DNA of 33,767 bases from contig SOJU01000188.1 of assembly GCA_004376465.1 (NCBI GenBank), forward strand, positions 1 through 33,767, written 5' to 3'. The notes under the pieces are model-generated. The model had not been told where the DNA came from and ran no database searches. It saw only the letters and a list, made by a program, of their open reading frames with translations. Made by a program: the position numbers and the translations under genes. Each line of letters begins with the position of its first letter. Within the stretch, counting starts at the first letter, position 1. This document shows positions 7,732-15,327 of the stretch, piece after piece. Source of the DNA: Anaerolineales bacterium (lineage in GTDB: Bacteria > Chloroflexota > Anaerolineae > Anaerolineales > E44-bin32).

Positions 7732-7760
7732 TTGATCTCCTACCCACGCATGCCTATAAT
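7732..7760 (+). promoter_or_regulatory. Sigma-70 promoter of the M24 peptidase operon
   Basis: TTGATC (7732-7737) and a perfect TATAAT (7755-7760) are separated by 17 nt. Transcription would start near 7767, leaving a short leader that contains the GGAGG ribosome-binding site before ATG 7784. Confidence 0.7.
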
Positions 7761-7783
7761 CGTATATCGTGCGGAGGGACGTG

Positions 7784-8890
7784 ATGGCTATTAACCGATA
7801 TTCCCATTTCCAAGAGGGCATGGAAGCACACAATGTTGACCTGCTCGCATTGATCCCCAGCCCTACATTCTTCTATCTGTCAGGCCTAGACTTTCATCTC
7901 ATGGAACGACCAATTGTGGGCTTCTTCTCACCCCGGCGTCAACCGCTGCTCGTCGTCCCGGAGCTGGAGCGTGAGCGCGCAGGTACATCCTCCTTCGAAT
8001 GCGAAGTACTTACCTACGGCGAAAGTGACGCCTCGCGTGAAGCTGCTTTCTCACAAGCCGTGGAGAAAATTAAAGGGCTCTCGACCAAAGTTAGCATCGA
8101 GCCTCTGCGGATGCGGGCTTTTGAAATGCAGCTATTGGAGCATGCAAACCCCGAGTGGGTTTTTACAAATGCTGAAGTCCTTCTACGCGAACTGCGCATT
8201 CAGAAGGATGATGTCGAGATCGAATCAATACGTCGCGCTGTGATTGTCGCCGAAGATGCCCTGCGGCAGACGCTCCCGCAGATACACTCCGGCATGTCGG
8301 AGCGCGAATTGGCCTCGGAACTGACAATCCAATTGCTGAAAGCCGGCTCGGAACCCGATCTGCCCTTTAACCCCATCGTCGCCAGCGGTCCAAACAGCGC
8401 CTTGCCTCATGCAACGCCTACCGACCGGCAACTAGAAACTGGCGACTTGCTCATCATCGACTGGGGCGCACGCCACAACGGCTATATCTCAGATATTACG
8501 CGCACATTCGCCATCGGCGAGATCGATCCCGAGTTGCTGCAAATCGCCGAGATCGTCGCCCTCGCCAATGACTCCGGAAGAGAAGCAGTCTCCCCAGGCA
8601 CACCTTGCGGCCGGGTCGATAAAGCCGCACGCGAAGTCATCGATGCAGCGGGTTTCGGTGAGTATTTCGTTCACCGCACGGGCCACGGCATCGGACTGGA
8701 AGCACACGAGCCCCCCAATATCCGCGCCGGAGAGGAGCTTATCCTATCGCCAGGTATGACCTTCACTGTGGAGCCGGGGATTTACCTGCCGGATCACGGC
8801 GGCGTGCGCATCGAGGACGATATCGTCGTCACGCAGTCTGGCGCCGAGAGTCTTACTACCTTGCCGCGCCAACTGGAGATTCTTGGATGA
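7784..8890 (+). CDS. M24-family metallopeptidase (Xaa-Pro aminopeptidase/dipeptidase type)
   Basis: 368 residues. The N-terminal creatinase-like domain (about 1-140) is followed by a pita-bread catalytic domain. All five metal ligands expected for M24 enzymes are visible: D226 (IIDWGA), D237 (SDITRT), H301 (HRTGHGIGLEAHEPP), E330 (TVEPGIY) and E344 (VRIEDD). Such cytosolic enzymes cleave N-terminal Xaa-Pro bonds using two divalent metals. Start: GGAGG at 7773-7777 lies 6 nt before ATG 7784; the in-frame GTG at 7769 lies before that site and is rejected. Its stop overlaps the start of the next gene in an ATGA arrangement, so the first esterase is translationally coupled. It is the first gene of a four-gene operon to 11461. 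Confidence 0.93.
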   Translation: MAINRYSHFQEGMEAHNVDLLALIPSPTFFYLSGLDFHLMERPIVGFFSPRRQPLLVVPELERERAGTSSFECEVLTYGESDASREAAFSQAVEKIKGLSTKVSIEPLRMRAFEMQLLEHANPEWVFTNAEVLLRELRIQKDDVEIESIRRAVIVAEDALRQTLPQIHSGMSERELASELTIQLLKAGSEPDLPFNPIVASGPNSALPHATPTDRQLETGDLLIIDWGARHNGYISDITRTFAIGEIDPELLQIAEIVALANDSGREAVSPGTPCGRVDKAAREVIDAAGFGEYFVHRTGHGIGLEAHEPPNIRAGEELILSPGMTFTVEPGIYLPDHGGVRIEDDIVVTQSGAESLTTLPRQLEILG

Positions 8891-9657
8891 GTAGGATCCT
8901 CGATCGGGGTGAACCTTTCTTCTACCCGGGCAATGATGTGGGCTGCCTGCTCGTCCACGGCTTTCCCGGCGCGCCAGAGGAGATGCGCTGGCTCGGGGAA
9001 CACCTGGCCAAGCAGGGATACACAACGCTCGGTATCCGCCTATTCGGTCACGCCACCCATCCCGATGACCTGACGCGTGCACGTTGGCAAGATTGGATGG
9101 CAAACCTCGAGGATGGCTATCACTGGATTGATGGCGCCTGTTCCCAGGTTGTCTTAATCGGGCTCTCACTGGGCGGAATGCTCACCTTGAACTTCGCCTC
9201 CAAGACACCTCTCGTCGGCGCTGTCGCCATGGCTACACCATGGGAATTGCCCCCGATCGTCGAGCGGCTGCGCCCGATAGTCCATCCGCTTAGCAAGGTC
9301 TGGCGCTTTCGCACACCGTCGGAACCGTCGGACTGGCGCGACAAAGAAGCGGAAAAGCTCCACCTTTACTACCCCGTCCAACCGCTGAGAGGGATTTCCG
9401 AAGTCTACGACCTCAACGCCGAGATGAGGTCATCGCTGAAACACATCGAATGCCCAGTAACGTTGATCTACTCCACCGGCGACCTGACTGTACCCACAGA
9501 CCACGCACAACAGATCTATGCAGCGCTCGGTACGCAGGATAAGACGCTCTCCTGGGTTGAAAACAGCGGACATGTTCTCCCGCGCGACGCCGAACGCGAA
9601 AAGGTCTTTTCAACGATAACCGATTTCGTCCACCGCGTGACAGGAGATGCGCCGTGA
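8887..9657 (+). CDS. Alpha/beta hydrolase, Est30-like carboxylesterase (copy 1)
   Basis: 256 residues with an alpha/beta-hydrolase fold. The oxyanion-region motif is LLVHGFPGAPEEM (about 21-33), the nucleophile elbow is GLSLGG (S94), the acid is in YSTGDLTVP (D199) and the catalytic His is in ENSGHVLPRD (H229). Size and the insertion after the elbow match small monoacylglycerol lipase/Est30-type carboxylesterases. The substrate is unknown; family members cleave short-chain esters. It overlaps the M24 gene by 4 nt (ATGA) and the next esterase by 4 nt (GTGA). It is clearly paralogous to that neighbour, sharing the GCLLxHGF, RLFGHxT, RWxDWxAxxEDGYH and elbow regions. Confidence 0.9.
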   Translation: MSRILDRGEPFFYPGNDVGCLLVHGFPGAPEEMRWLGEHLAKQGYTTLGIRLFGHATHPDDLTRARWQDWMANLEDGYHWIDGACSQVVLIGLSLGGMLTLNFASKTPLVGAVAMATPWELPPIVERLRPIVHPLSKVWRFRTPSEPSDWRDKEAEKLHLYYPVQPLRGISEVYDLNAEMRSSLKHIECPVTLIYSTGDLTVPTDHAQQIYAALGTQDKTLSWVENSGHVLPRDAEREKVFSTITDFVHRVTGDAP

Positions 9658-10427
9658 CCATGACCATGCCTGGCGCTGAAACCTTCTTCTTCCCAGGCGG
9701 GAAGGTCGGCTGCCTGCTCACACATGGCTTCACCGCTACGCCGCAGGAGATGCACGAATTAGGGACGCGCCTGGCATCCCAAGGGCATACGATTCTCGGT
9801 GTTCGTTTGTTCGGTCATGGAACCCGGCTGGAGGATATGGCCCGCTCCCGCTGGCCCGATTGGCTTGCCTCGGTAGAGGACGGATACCATTTGCTGAGAA
9901 AATGGTGCGATCAGATCATTGTGATCGGGTTTTCCACTGGCGGCTGCTTAAGCCTCATCATGGCCGCTGAGCTGCCTGTGGATGGGATCGTCACACTTTC
10001 GGCACCTTACCAGCTTCCCTCCATCCCCTATCTGAAACAACTCTATCCGATCCTACCTGCACTCAGCACCTTCGTTCCGCCCATTCGCAAGGGCCCGCCA
10101 GTCTGGTATGACATGGAAGCTGCGAAATCCCGTGTTCAATATGACGCCTATCCTATGCGTTCGGTTTACGAATTTGGCGCTATGCTCGAAGATATGCGGC
10201 CCAGGCTAAGTAAGGTTACCGCCCCGGCGCTCCTGATCCATTCCCTCGATGACGGTTTCATCCCGCCGTCCGATATGCAGCACATCCACGACTCGCTCGG
10301 CTCGACTGAGAAACGGATGGTTCATGTCCAAAACAGCAATCACATCATCACGTGCGACGCGGCACGAGAGGATGTGTTCCGAGAAACAGAATCCTTCGTC
10401 ACCCAATTCGTCAAGCATGGAGCTTGA
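9654..10427 (+). CDS. Alpha/beta hydrolase, Est30-like carboxylesterase (copy 2)
   Basis: 257 residues, starting at GTG 9654, which overlaps the stop of copy 1. Motifs are LLTHGFTATPQEM, nucleophile elbow GFSTGG (S94), acid in SLDDGFIP (D199/D200) and His in NSNHIITCD (H230). The nucleophile sits at exactly the same residue number as in copy 1 and the blocks align almost without gaps, so this is a tandem duplication that has since diverged, most strongly in the lid region (PYLKQLYPILPALSTF versus IVERLRPIVHPLSKVW). Divergence there suggests a changed substrate. It is followed 14 nt later by the PAP2 gene, so it probably belongs to the same operon. Confidence 0.9.
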   Translation: MTMTMPGAETFFFPGGKVGCLLTHGFTATPQEMHELGTRLASQGHTILGVRLFGHGTRLEDMARSRWPDWLASVEDGYHLLRKWCDQIIVIGFSTGGCLSLIMAAELPVDGIVTLSAPYQLPSIPYLKQLYPILPALSTFVPPIRKGPPVWYDMEAAKSRVQYDAYPMRSVYEFGAMLEDMRPRLSKVTAPALLIHSLDDGFIPPSDMQHIHDSLGSTEKRMVHVQNSNHIITCDAAREDVFRETESFVTQFVKHGA

Positions 10428-10441
10428 GAAAGGAGCCATCC

Positions 10442-11461
10442 ATGATTCCGATACTCGAATGGGGATACCCCATTATCTATTGGCTGCAAAGCCTGGGGGA
10501 CTGGCTTACACCCATCATGCAGTTCTTCACTTTTTTTGGCAACGAGGAGTTCTTCTTACTCGTTCTCCCCGCTCTCCTTTGGTGTGTCGACATTGGACTG
10601 GGAGTCCGAATTGGATTGATCCTCCTTACCAGCAACGGGGTCAATTCAGTGTTTAAACTCGCGTTTGGGACACCGCGGCCGTATTGGGTCAACCCTGAGG
10701 TGAAAGCTCTGAGCACGGGCACGAGCTTCGGCCTGCCTTCCGGCCACGCCCAAACTGCACTCGCCGTGTGGGGACGCCTGGCAGCTTGGATCCACCGCAC
10801 CTGGGCATATCTGTTCTTCGGCGCCTTGATTCTGATAATCTCGATCTCGCGCCCATACCTCGGTGTCCATTACCCAACCGATACGCTTCTTGGCTGGCTC
10901 ATCGGCGGAGTCATACTGGGGGCATTTCTCATCTTCGACAAGCCCGTCAGCAAGTGGCTTTCACGGCTTTCAGCGGGCCAGCAAAGCCTGCTATCTTTTG
11001 TGATCAGCATTGCCTTCATTTGCCTGGGGCTACTCATGTCTCGGGCTACGGCAAACCGTCCAGTCCCATTGGAGTGGATTGCCGGAGCTGCAGCCGCCGC
11101 CCCTGGAAGCGAAGCTATCAACCCTCTCAGCATTAACGGGTTCTTCTCCACCGCCGGTGTATTTTTTGGCCTCGGCACCGGCGCTGCACTCCTCTATCAA
11201 TGGGGTGGTTTCCATGTCCGCGGTCCTTGGTGGCAGAGACTGCTGCGTTATCTAGTAGGCCTAGTGGGTGTGGCCCTGATCTATTTCGGGTTCAGCGCGA
11301 TCTTCCCCAGGGGAGATGATTTTGTAGCGAATGTGTTTCGATACGTACGCTACGGGGCGGTCGGATTTTGGGTCGCCTACCTTGGGCCAAGAGTGTTCGT
11401 GCTCCTTCGTCTGGCCAACGAGGATGCACAGGAAGACCAACCTCTTCCACCGAATGAGTAA
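10442..11461 (+). CDS. PAP2-superfamily membrane phosphatase
   Basis: 339 residues with several membrane helices and the three-part PAP2 signature: K72-x6-R79-P80 (FKLAFGTPRP), PSGH at 99-102 (catalytic His), and S136-R137-x5-H143-x3-D147 (ISRPYLGVHYPTD). PAP2 enzymes remove phosphate from lipid phosphates such as phosphatidate or undecaprenyl pyrophosphate. The C-terminal half is unusually long for the family: it adds helices and an Ala-rich loop (AGAAAAAPGSEAINPLS), so it may be a two-part membrane protein. Start: AGGAG at 10431-10435 is 6 nt before ATG 10442; the longer open frame from 10352 overlaps the upstream esterase and is rejected. Association with two esterases suggests lipid turnover, by inference. 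Confidence 0.9.
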   Translation: MIPILEWGYPIIYWLQSLGDWLTPIMQFFTFFGNEEFFLLVLPALLWCVDIGLGVRIGLILLTSNGVNSVFKLAFGTPRPYWVNPEVKALSTGTSFGLPSGHAQTALAVWGRLAAWIHRTWAYLFFGALILIISISRPYLGVHYPTDTLLGWLIGGVILGAFLIFDKPVSKWLSRLSAGQQSLLSFVISIAFICLGLLMSRATANRPVPLEWIAGAAAAAPGSEAINPLSINGFFSTAGVFFGLGTGAALLYQWGGFHVRGPWWQRLLRYLVGLVGVALIYFGFSAIFPRGDDFVANVFRYVRYGAVGFWVAYLGPRVFVLLRLANEDAQEDQPLPPNE

Positions 11462-11488
11462 GCCTTTGCCCACCGTCTGGGGCTTACT
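11457..11488 (+). terminator. Possible hairpin terminator at the end of the PAP2 operon
   Basis: AGTAAGCC (11457-11464, overlapping the stop codon) and GGCTTACT (11481-11488) form a perfect 8-bp stem. There is no U-run. The remaining 11489-11673 is a convergent gap with no gene; a weak AAAAG/CTTTT hairpin near 11653-11667 may end the minus-strand transcript. Confidence 0.4.
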
Positions 11489-11673
11489 GGTGCGATGCTC
11501 TTAGTGGCCAACGAGGGGAAACAGGGTACGTAAGACTGATTTATTGGATGTTTCGGGGCAACTCAGGAAATCCTAGCGCTTCCAAGCCGTCACGAAAAAA
11601 GGGGGGAGGCGTTGTATCGTCTTTTCTCTGTTGCTAATTTGGGGAAGTATAAAAAAGACATCCTTTTACGGAA

Positions 11674-12042
11674 TCAGATAGCTTCCAACTCCCGCCACAA
11701 GTACCAGTGCCCCTTGTGGTCTCCGGCGTCCTTAGGCGCCCGGTCGTAGTAGATATCGAACACACGCCCCCCGCGTATACGCACCCTGAAGTAAAAGCGG
11801 CCCACCCCGCGTGATCCCCGCCGTTCCGCTTTCTTCAGATTCTCCGGTCTCATATTCAGCGCCATCCTGCCCTTGCGCGAATAATCAAACCAGGAGGAGA
11901 TTACTCCCTCAACCTTGAAATTCTGGCCCTTCCAGAGGATGCTATCCGGCGCCGTGGGTTTCTTGATTAAATGCGGAGAAGTTTCGTGCTCAACATCGAT
12001 TTTTTCGCTTATGAAGCGGAGGGGCGACCACTCATCCTGCAT
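11674..12042 (-). CDS. DUF6504-like conserved protein
   Basis: About 122 residues. The core WFDYSRKGRMALNMRPENLKKAERRGSRGVGRFYFRVR and the tail FDIYYDRAPKDAGDHKGHWYLWREL match, from memory, the DUF6504 family, a small basic protein of unknown role found in several Gram-positive-type lineages. It is strongly basic, with alternating charged and aromatic residues, so nucleic acid binding is possible but unproven. Two ATG codons are available, 12072 and 12042. I prefer 12042 because the family core starts with an F-I-S-E-x-I segment near the N-terminus and the overlap with the upstream gene falls from 41 to 11 nt. It is the distal gene of a minus-strand pair with the small membrane protein. Confidence 0.72.
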   Translation of the reverse strand: MQDEWSPLRFISEKIDVEHETSPHLIKKPTAPDSILWKGQNFKVEGVISSWFDYSRKGRMALNMRPENLKKAERRGSRGVGRFYFRVRIRGGRVFDIYYDRAPKDAGDHKGHWYLWRELEAI

Positions 12043-12469
12043 CTGGTAATTCGGATTGCTGGACCCAGGCACGGGTTGCTGGTGCGGAGAGGCAAGCCAG
12101 ATTGCAGAGCGCTAAAAGCGTCGCCGGTCCAATAAACATCAACGAAAGGACGTTAATTAAAATAGCGGCTCCATACCCCCATTGTCTATGCAGCCATATC
12201 CCCCAAATCGCCCCCGATAAACCAGCACCGAGAACAATCGCTGGCCACGCCAGGGCTTCTGGCTTGAGGACAATCCATTGATCGAAGCCTTTGGTGAAAA
12301 GATGGCATGGATCCAACCAGGAGGCCCCGGGAATCACGACAATGGGATTCCAACCGAAGAGGCGAACAGCAAGACCGTTGGTGACGAGGTAGATACCGAG
12401 CAGGAAGCTGAAGAGAGTCAGAAGGCGTAATGTGATTGGAGGCTTACGATCGTCCATAGGGTTCGACAT
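12032..12469 (-). CDS. Small polytopic membrane protein, unknown function
   Basis: 145 residues with four predicted membrane helices: about 13-37 (LRLLTLFSFLLGIYLVTNGLAV), 73-91 (AWPAIVLGAGLSGAIWGIW), 98-112 and a last one near 115-128. A polar loop at 40-70 contains WNPIVVIPGASWLDPCHLF. The C-terminus is short and polar. I do not recognise a family. It overlaps the DUF6504-like gene by 11 nt or more, so the two are likely co-translated. The terminator hairpin of the upstream EF-G2 gene sits directly before its start, leaving no room for a separate promoter; either read-through transcribes it or the hairpin is an attenuator. Confidence 0.7.
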   Translation of the reverse strand: MSNPMDDRKPPITLRLLTLFSFLLGIYLVTNGLAVRLFGWNPIVVIPGASWLDPCHLFTKGFDQWIVLKPEALAWPAIVLGAGLSGAIWGIWLHRQWGYGAAILINVLSLMFIGPATLLALCNLACLSAPATRAWVQQSELPDAG

Positions 12470-12477
12470 AAAATGAA

Positions 12478-12503
12478 GGGCCGGGTTGCCCCCGCCCCTT
12501 TTT
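12478..12503 (-). terminator. GC-rich hairpin between EF-G2 and the small membrane protein
   Basis: GGGC-C-GGG (12478-12485) pairs with CCC-GCCC (12491-12497) around a 5-nt loop, with one bulged C. It is followed by TTTTT (12499-12503) on the plus strand and by TTCATTTTATG on the minus strand. It lies 14 nt past the EF-G2 stop and can act in both directions. Confidence 0.65.
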
Positions 12504-12517
12504 GCCTCACATTCCGA

Positions 12518-14593
12518 TCAGTCTTCTTCCTCTTGACCGATCTCCCTCTTGCGCGCGGCGATGAGTTCCTCTGCTACGTGTGAAGGGACAACTTGATAGT
12601 GGCTCAATGACATCGAAAACGCGCCACGCCCACCTGTCATCGACCGAATGTCGGTCGTGTAGCGTTGTATCTCAGCAAGCGGAACTTGCGCAGTAACCAC
12701 GCTCCGCCCTCGTTCGGTCTCCATCCCCTGGACACGTGCCCGACGGGTGTTTAGATCCCCGAGGACATCGCCCATGTTCGCTTCTGGAACGATGACGCGA
12801 ATATCCATGATCGGCTCGAGCATAACCGGGGCTGCGGCGTTCATTGCCTGTTTGAAAGCCTCCCGGCCGGCGACCTCAAAAGCGACCGCCTTTGAGTCGA
12901 CCGGATGCTCCTTGCCGTCAACGATGAGGACTCTAACTTTCTCGACCGGATAACCGGCGATTACACCCTGCTTCATCACGCCCTTCACGCCCTTCTCGAT
13001 GGCGGGCATGAAGCCCTGTGAGATCGAGCCCCCGAAGACCTTATTAACGAATTCGAACTGTCCTTCCTCAAGAGGTTCGATATCCATGTGGACTTCGGCA
13101 AACTGTCCTGCGCCACCCGTCTGCTTCTTATGGCGGTATTCGGCATGCCCGGATTTTGTGATTGTCTCCCGGTAGGGAACCCGGGGCACTTCTGTGTTAA
13201 GGCCGACCTGGAACTTGGCTTCCGCCTTACGGATGGCGACGTCGATATGCTGATCTCCCATTCCCTGAAAAATGGTTTGGTTTGTGCTTGGTTCCTGGTG
13301 CCAGGAGAGCGTGAGATCCTCTTCACAGAGACGTGTCAATGTGGGGCTGATTTTCGTCGAGTCCGCTTGTGTTTTCGGTGATACCGAAACGGAGAAAAGA
13401 GCGTTGGGGTATTCGGGTTTCGCGATTGCAAGTGGGTGCCCTTTATCGCCGAGCATGTCGCCAGTTGCCGTCTCACCAAGCTTGGCGGTTGCACCTAAGT
13501 CCCCAGCGTGGAGATTCTTGACTCCGATCTGTTCTTTGCCCCGCAAAACAAACAACGTGCCTAGTCGTTCCTCGGTTTTCTTGGTGTGGTTCCACACCCG
13601 GCTGTCTGCAGCGAGTATGCCGGAGAGTACGCGCATATAAGTGAGCTTTCCGACGAATGGGTCAGCTGTAGTCTTCCATACACGGACGGCCAATGGGCCG
13701 GAATCGGAAGCTTCTAAGACTTCTTCTCCCGATGCTCCTTGTGCCTTCACTGGTTCAGCGTCGGCAGGGGAGGGGAAGATCTCAATCATAGCCTCCATTA
13801 GCGGCACTATGCCTGTCGTTTTACCAGCTGCGCTTACGAAAACCGGAATAAACCGGCCGGCGCGGACAACCGATTTGAATCCTTTGGCAATTTCGGCGGC
13901 GGTCAGATCTTCGCCTTCGAGGTATTTCTCAAGCAGGGCATCATCCCCCTCCGCGGCGGCTTCAACCAGAGCGATGCGTGCCTCTTTCGCCTGCTCTTGA
14001 TATTCGGCGGGGATATCCTCCAACGCTTCCCCTTCAGCCGGACGAGCTTTCATATTAAAGAGATCAATGACCCCCTTGAATTCACTCTTCTCACCCCAGG
14101 GAAGCTGGACAGGGATGAAGGTTGCATCCGGGGAGAGTTCGCTCGCTGCAGAGAGAGTTGTCTTGAAATTGGCATTGTCGCGATCCATCTTGCTGATGAC
14201 GACAAACCGCGGCAGCTTGAACGTATTGCAGTACTCCCAGACGATTTCCGTACCCACTTCGACTCCGGCGACGGAATCCACGAAAACAACTGCCGCATCA
14301 GCCACACTTAATGCTGAAATCACTTCGCCGACGAAATCCGTGTAGCCGGGCGTGTCAAGGATATTTAACTTATGATCTTTGAACTCGATTGGGAGGAGTG
14401 ATGTGGAGAGCGAAAGAGTGCGACGGATCTCCTCATCCTCGAAATCGGAGATTGTATTTCCATCCTCGACTTTCCCCATACGAGTGATCGCACCTGTGCA
14501 GAAAAGCATGGCTTCTCCCAGGATGGTCTTTCCACCCCCGCCATGGGACACGAGAGCGATATTGCGAATAAACTCCGTTGCGTATTCCTTCAT
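12518..14593 (-). CDS. EF-G2-type translation elongation factor homologue
   Basis: 691 residues with the full five-domain EF-G layout: G domain (about 1-270), OB-like domain II (about 300-390), ribosomal S5-fold and C-terminal domains (AEYRHKKQTGGAGQFAEV, then EPIMDIRVIVPEANMGDVLGDLNTRRARVQ, then SMTGGRGAFSMSLSHYQVVP). It belongs to the EF-G2 class rather than canonical FusA. The P-loop is SHGGGGKT (16-23), G3 is DTPGY at 80-84 where canonical EF-G has His at the last position, G4 is SKMD (134-137), and domain II lacks the canonical spacing. EF-G2 proteins bind GTP and the ribosome, but their role in translocation or recycling is unclear. A canonical fusA should exist elsewhere in the genome. 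It is divergent from the selenoprotein-like gene and followed by a hairpin terminator. Confidence 0.88.
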   Translation of the reverse strand: MKEYATEFIRNIALVSHGGGGKTILGEAMLFCTGAITRMGKVEDGNTISDFEDEEIRRTLSLSTSLLPIEFKDHKLNILDTPGYTDFVGEVISALSVADAAVVFVDSVAGVEVGTEIVWEYCNTFKLPRFVVISKMDRDNANFKTTLSAASELSPDATFIPVQLPWGEKSEFKGVIDLFNMKARPAEGEALEDIPAEYQEQAKEARIALVEAAAEGDDALLEKYLEGEDLTAAEIAKGFKSVVRAGRFIPVFVSAAGKTTGIVPLMEAMIEIFPSPADAEPVKAQGASGEEVLEASDSGPLAVRVWKTTADPFVGKLTYMRVLSGILAADSRVWNHTKKTEERLGTLFVLRGKEQIGVKNLHAGDLGATAKLGETATGDMLGDKGHPLAIAKPEYPNALFSVSVSPKTQADSTKISPTLTRLCEEDLTLSWHQEPSTNQTIFQGMGDQHIDVAIRKAEAKFQVGLNTEVPRVPYRETITKSGHAEYRHKKQTGGAGQFAEVHMDIEPLEEGQFEFVNKVFGGSISQGFMPAIEKGVKGVMKQGVIAGYPVEKVRVLIVDGKEHPVDSKAVAFEVAGREAFKQAMNAAAPVMLEPIMDIRVIVPEANMGDVLGDLNTRRARVQGMETERGRSVVTAQVPLAEIQRYTTDIRSMTGGRGAFSMSLSHYQVVPSHVAEELIAARKREIGQEEED

Positions 14594-14805
14594 GGGTTTG
14601 GGATCCTTCTCAAAGGTTTTTTTAGGTCAACGAATTCTAAAGGATGAGCTGGGTCTTGTAAAGACAAAACATAAAAAGAAGGGGGTTTAATAGCTTATTA
14701 TCCCGTTTTGGACATCCCCTTGTGATGACTGGAACAAAGGCTCTCTTCCCTAGGTTTCGATTCTTCGTGAGGTTTAATCGCTCATCTCTAGGCCTAGCGG
14801 GTTGA

Positions 14806-14814
14806 TGTTACAAT
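14806..14814 (+). promoter_or_regulatory. Extended -10 promoter of the selenoprotein-like operon
   Basis: TG (14806-14807), T, then TACAAT (14809-14814). No -35 box is recognisable at 14786-14791. Predicted start near 14821, leaving an 18-nt leader with GGAGG (14829-14833) before ATG 14839. Confidence 0.6.
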
Positions 14815-14838
14815 CCGGCTGACACCGTGGAGGGTACC

Positions 14839-15327
14839 ATGCAGTTAATCAATCAATATTCTTTTCCTTTCCTCGCCGGGGTTATCATCCTCATCCTCGC
14901 CGGCATTCTTCTGCGCAGAGGGGGAACGGATGGATTGCTCGTTCCGCTAGCAGCAATGCTCATGGGATTTCTTTTCGCATTCTGGCTCTTCAGCCCGGGG
15001 GCGAGCCCCGAAACGTCCGAGGCAGCTAGCGTTGAGGATGCGATCGGGTCAGGGAAGGCTGTCCTACTCGAATTCCAGAGCCCATATTGACTGGCGTGCA
15101 TGGCAGCCAAACCCATCGTGGATGGGATCGAGAAACAGCATGCAGACGACCTGAACGTAATCCGTGTAAATGTCCAAGACGATGCCATGCAACCCCTGTT
15201 GAAAACCTACGCTTTCCAATTCACGCCGACTTTCATCCTGTTTGACCCGGCGGGAGAGGAAATCTTCCGCACCGTCGGCGCAATAGACCCAGCAGTGATC
15301 GATAAAGCTCTGTCATCCACCCCATGA
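14839..15327 (+). CDS. Membrane-anchored thioredoxin-fold protein with in-frame TGA: putative selenoprotein (UxxC)
   Basis: Seen in sequence: a reading frame from ATG 14839 hits TGA at 15088-15090 and continues in the same frame to a TGA stop at 15325-15327, 162 residues in all. Residues about 8-25 and 33-52 are two membrane helices; an acidic linker follows, then a thioredoxin-like domain. The domain reads VLLEFQSPY, then U84-L-A-C87, then MAAKP. The TGA replaces the first Cys of CxxC, and Pro92 lies at C+5 as in E. coli thioredoxin. The cis-Pro loop (FTPTFILFDPAGEE) is intact beyond the TGA. Family knowledge: UxxC thioredoxin-like selenoproteins exist in bacteria. Inference: an extracytoplasmic thiol/selenol redox protein. 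Start is set by GGAGG 5 nt upstream. Its stop overlaps the methyltransferase start (ATGA). A sequencing error TGC to TGA is the main alternative. Confidence 0.78.
15088..15090 (+). other. In-frame TGA proposed to encode selenocysteine
   Basis: The codon lies at the thioredoxin active site, directly after SPY and two codons before the LA-C pair. TGA ends other genes in this window (for example at 1995-adjacent frames it is not used, but 4128-side, 15327 and 9657 genes end in TGA), so genome-wide reassignment is unlikely. Confidence 0.75.
15112..15126 (+). promoter_or_regulatory. Candidate bacterial SECIS hairpin
   Basis: CCCATC (15112-15117), loop GTG (15118-15120), GATGGG (15121-15126): a perfect 6-bp stem within the coding sequence. 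The loop starts with G and lies 27 nt after the TGA. As I recall, bacterial SECIS models ask for a stem-loop with G among the first two loop bases at about 16-37 nt from the UGA. A second, weaker hairpin (TGGC-g-TGC / GCA-GCCA, 15092-15109) lies between and could stack below it. Confidence 0.55.

Noticed and set aside
11594-11606. A6-G6 homopolymer run as a possible frameshift site
   Set aside because: It lies in the gap between convergent genes and affects no coding sequence.
15088-15090. Genome-wide reassignment of TGA to Trp or Gly
   Set aside because: Other genes here end at TGA at sensible places (for example the first esterase at 9657 and this gene itself at 15327), and no other conserved domain in the window is interrupted by TGA.
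15088-15327. Reading the TGA as a true stop with a separate small gene starting at ATG 15100
   Set aside because: There is no ribosome-binding site before 15100, and such a start would cut the thioredoxin domain right after its active-site Cys. The frame is continuous and the domain is complete only when the TGA is read through.
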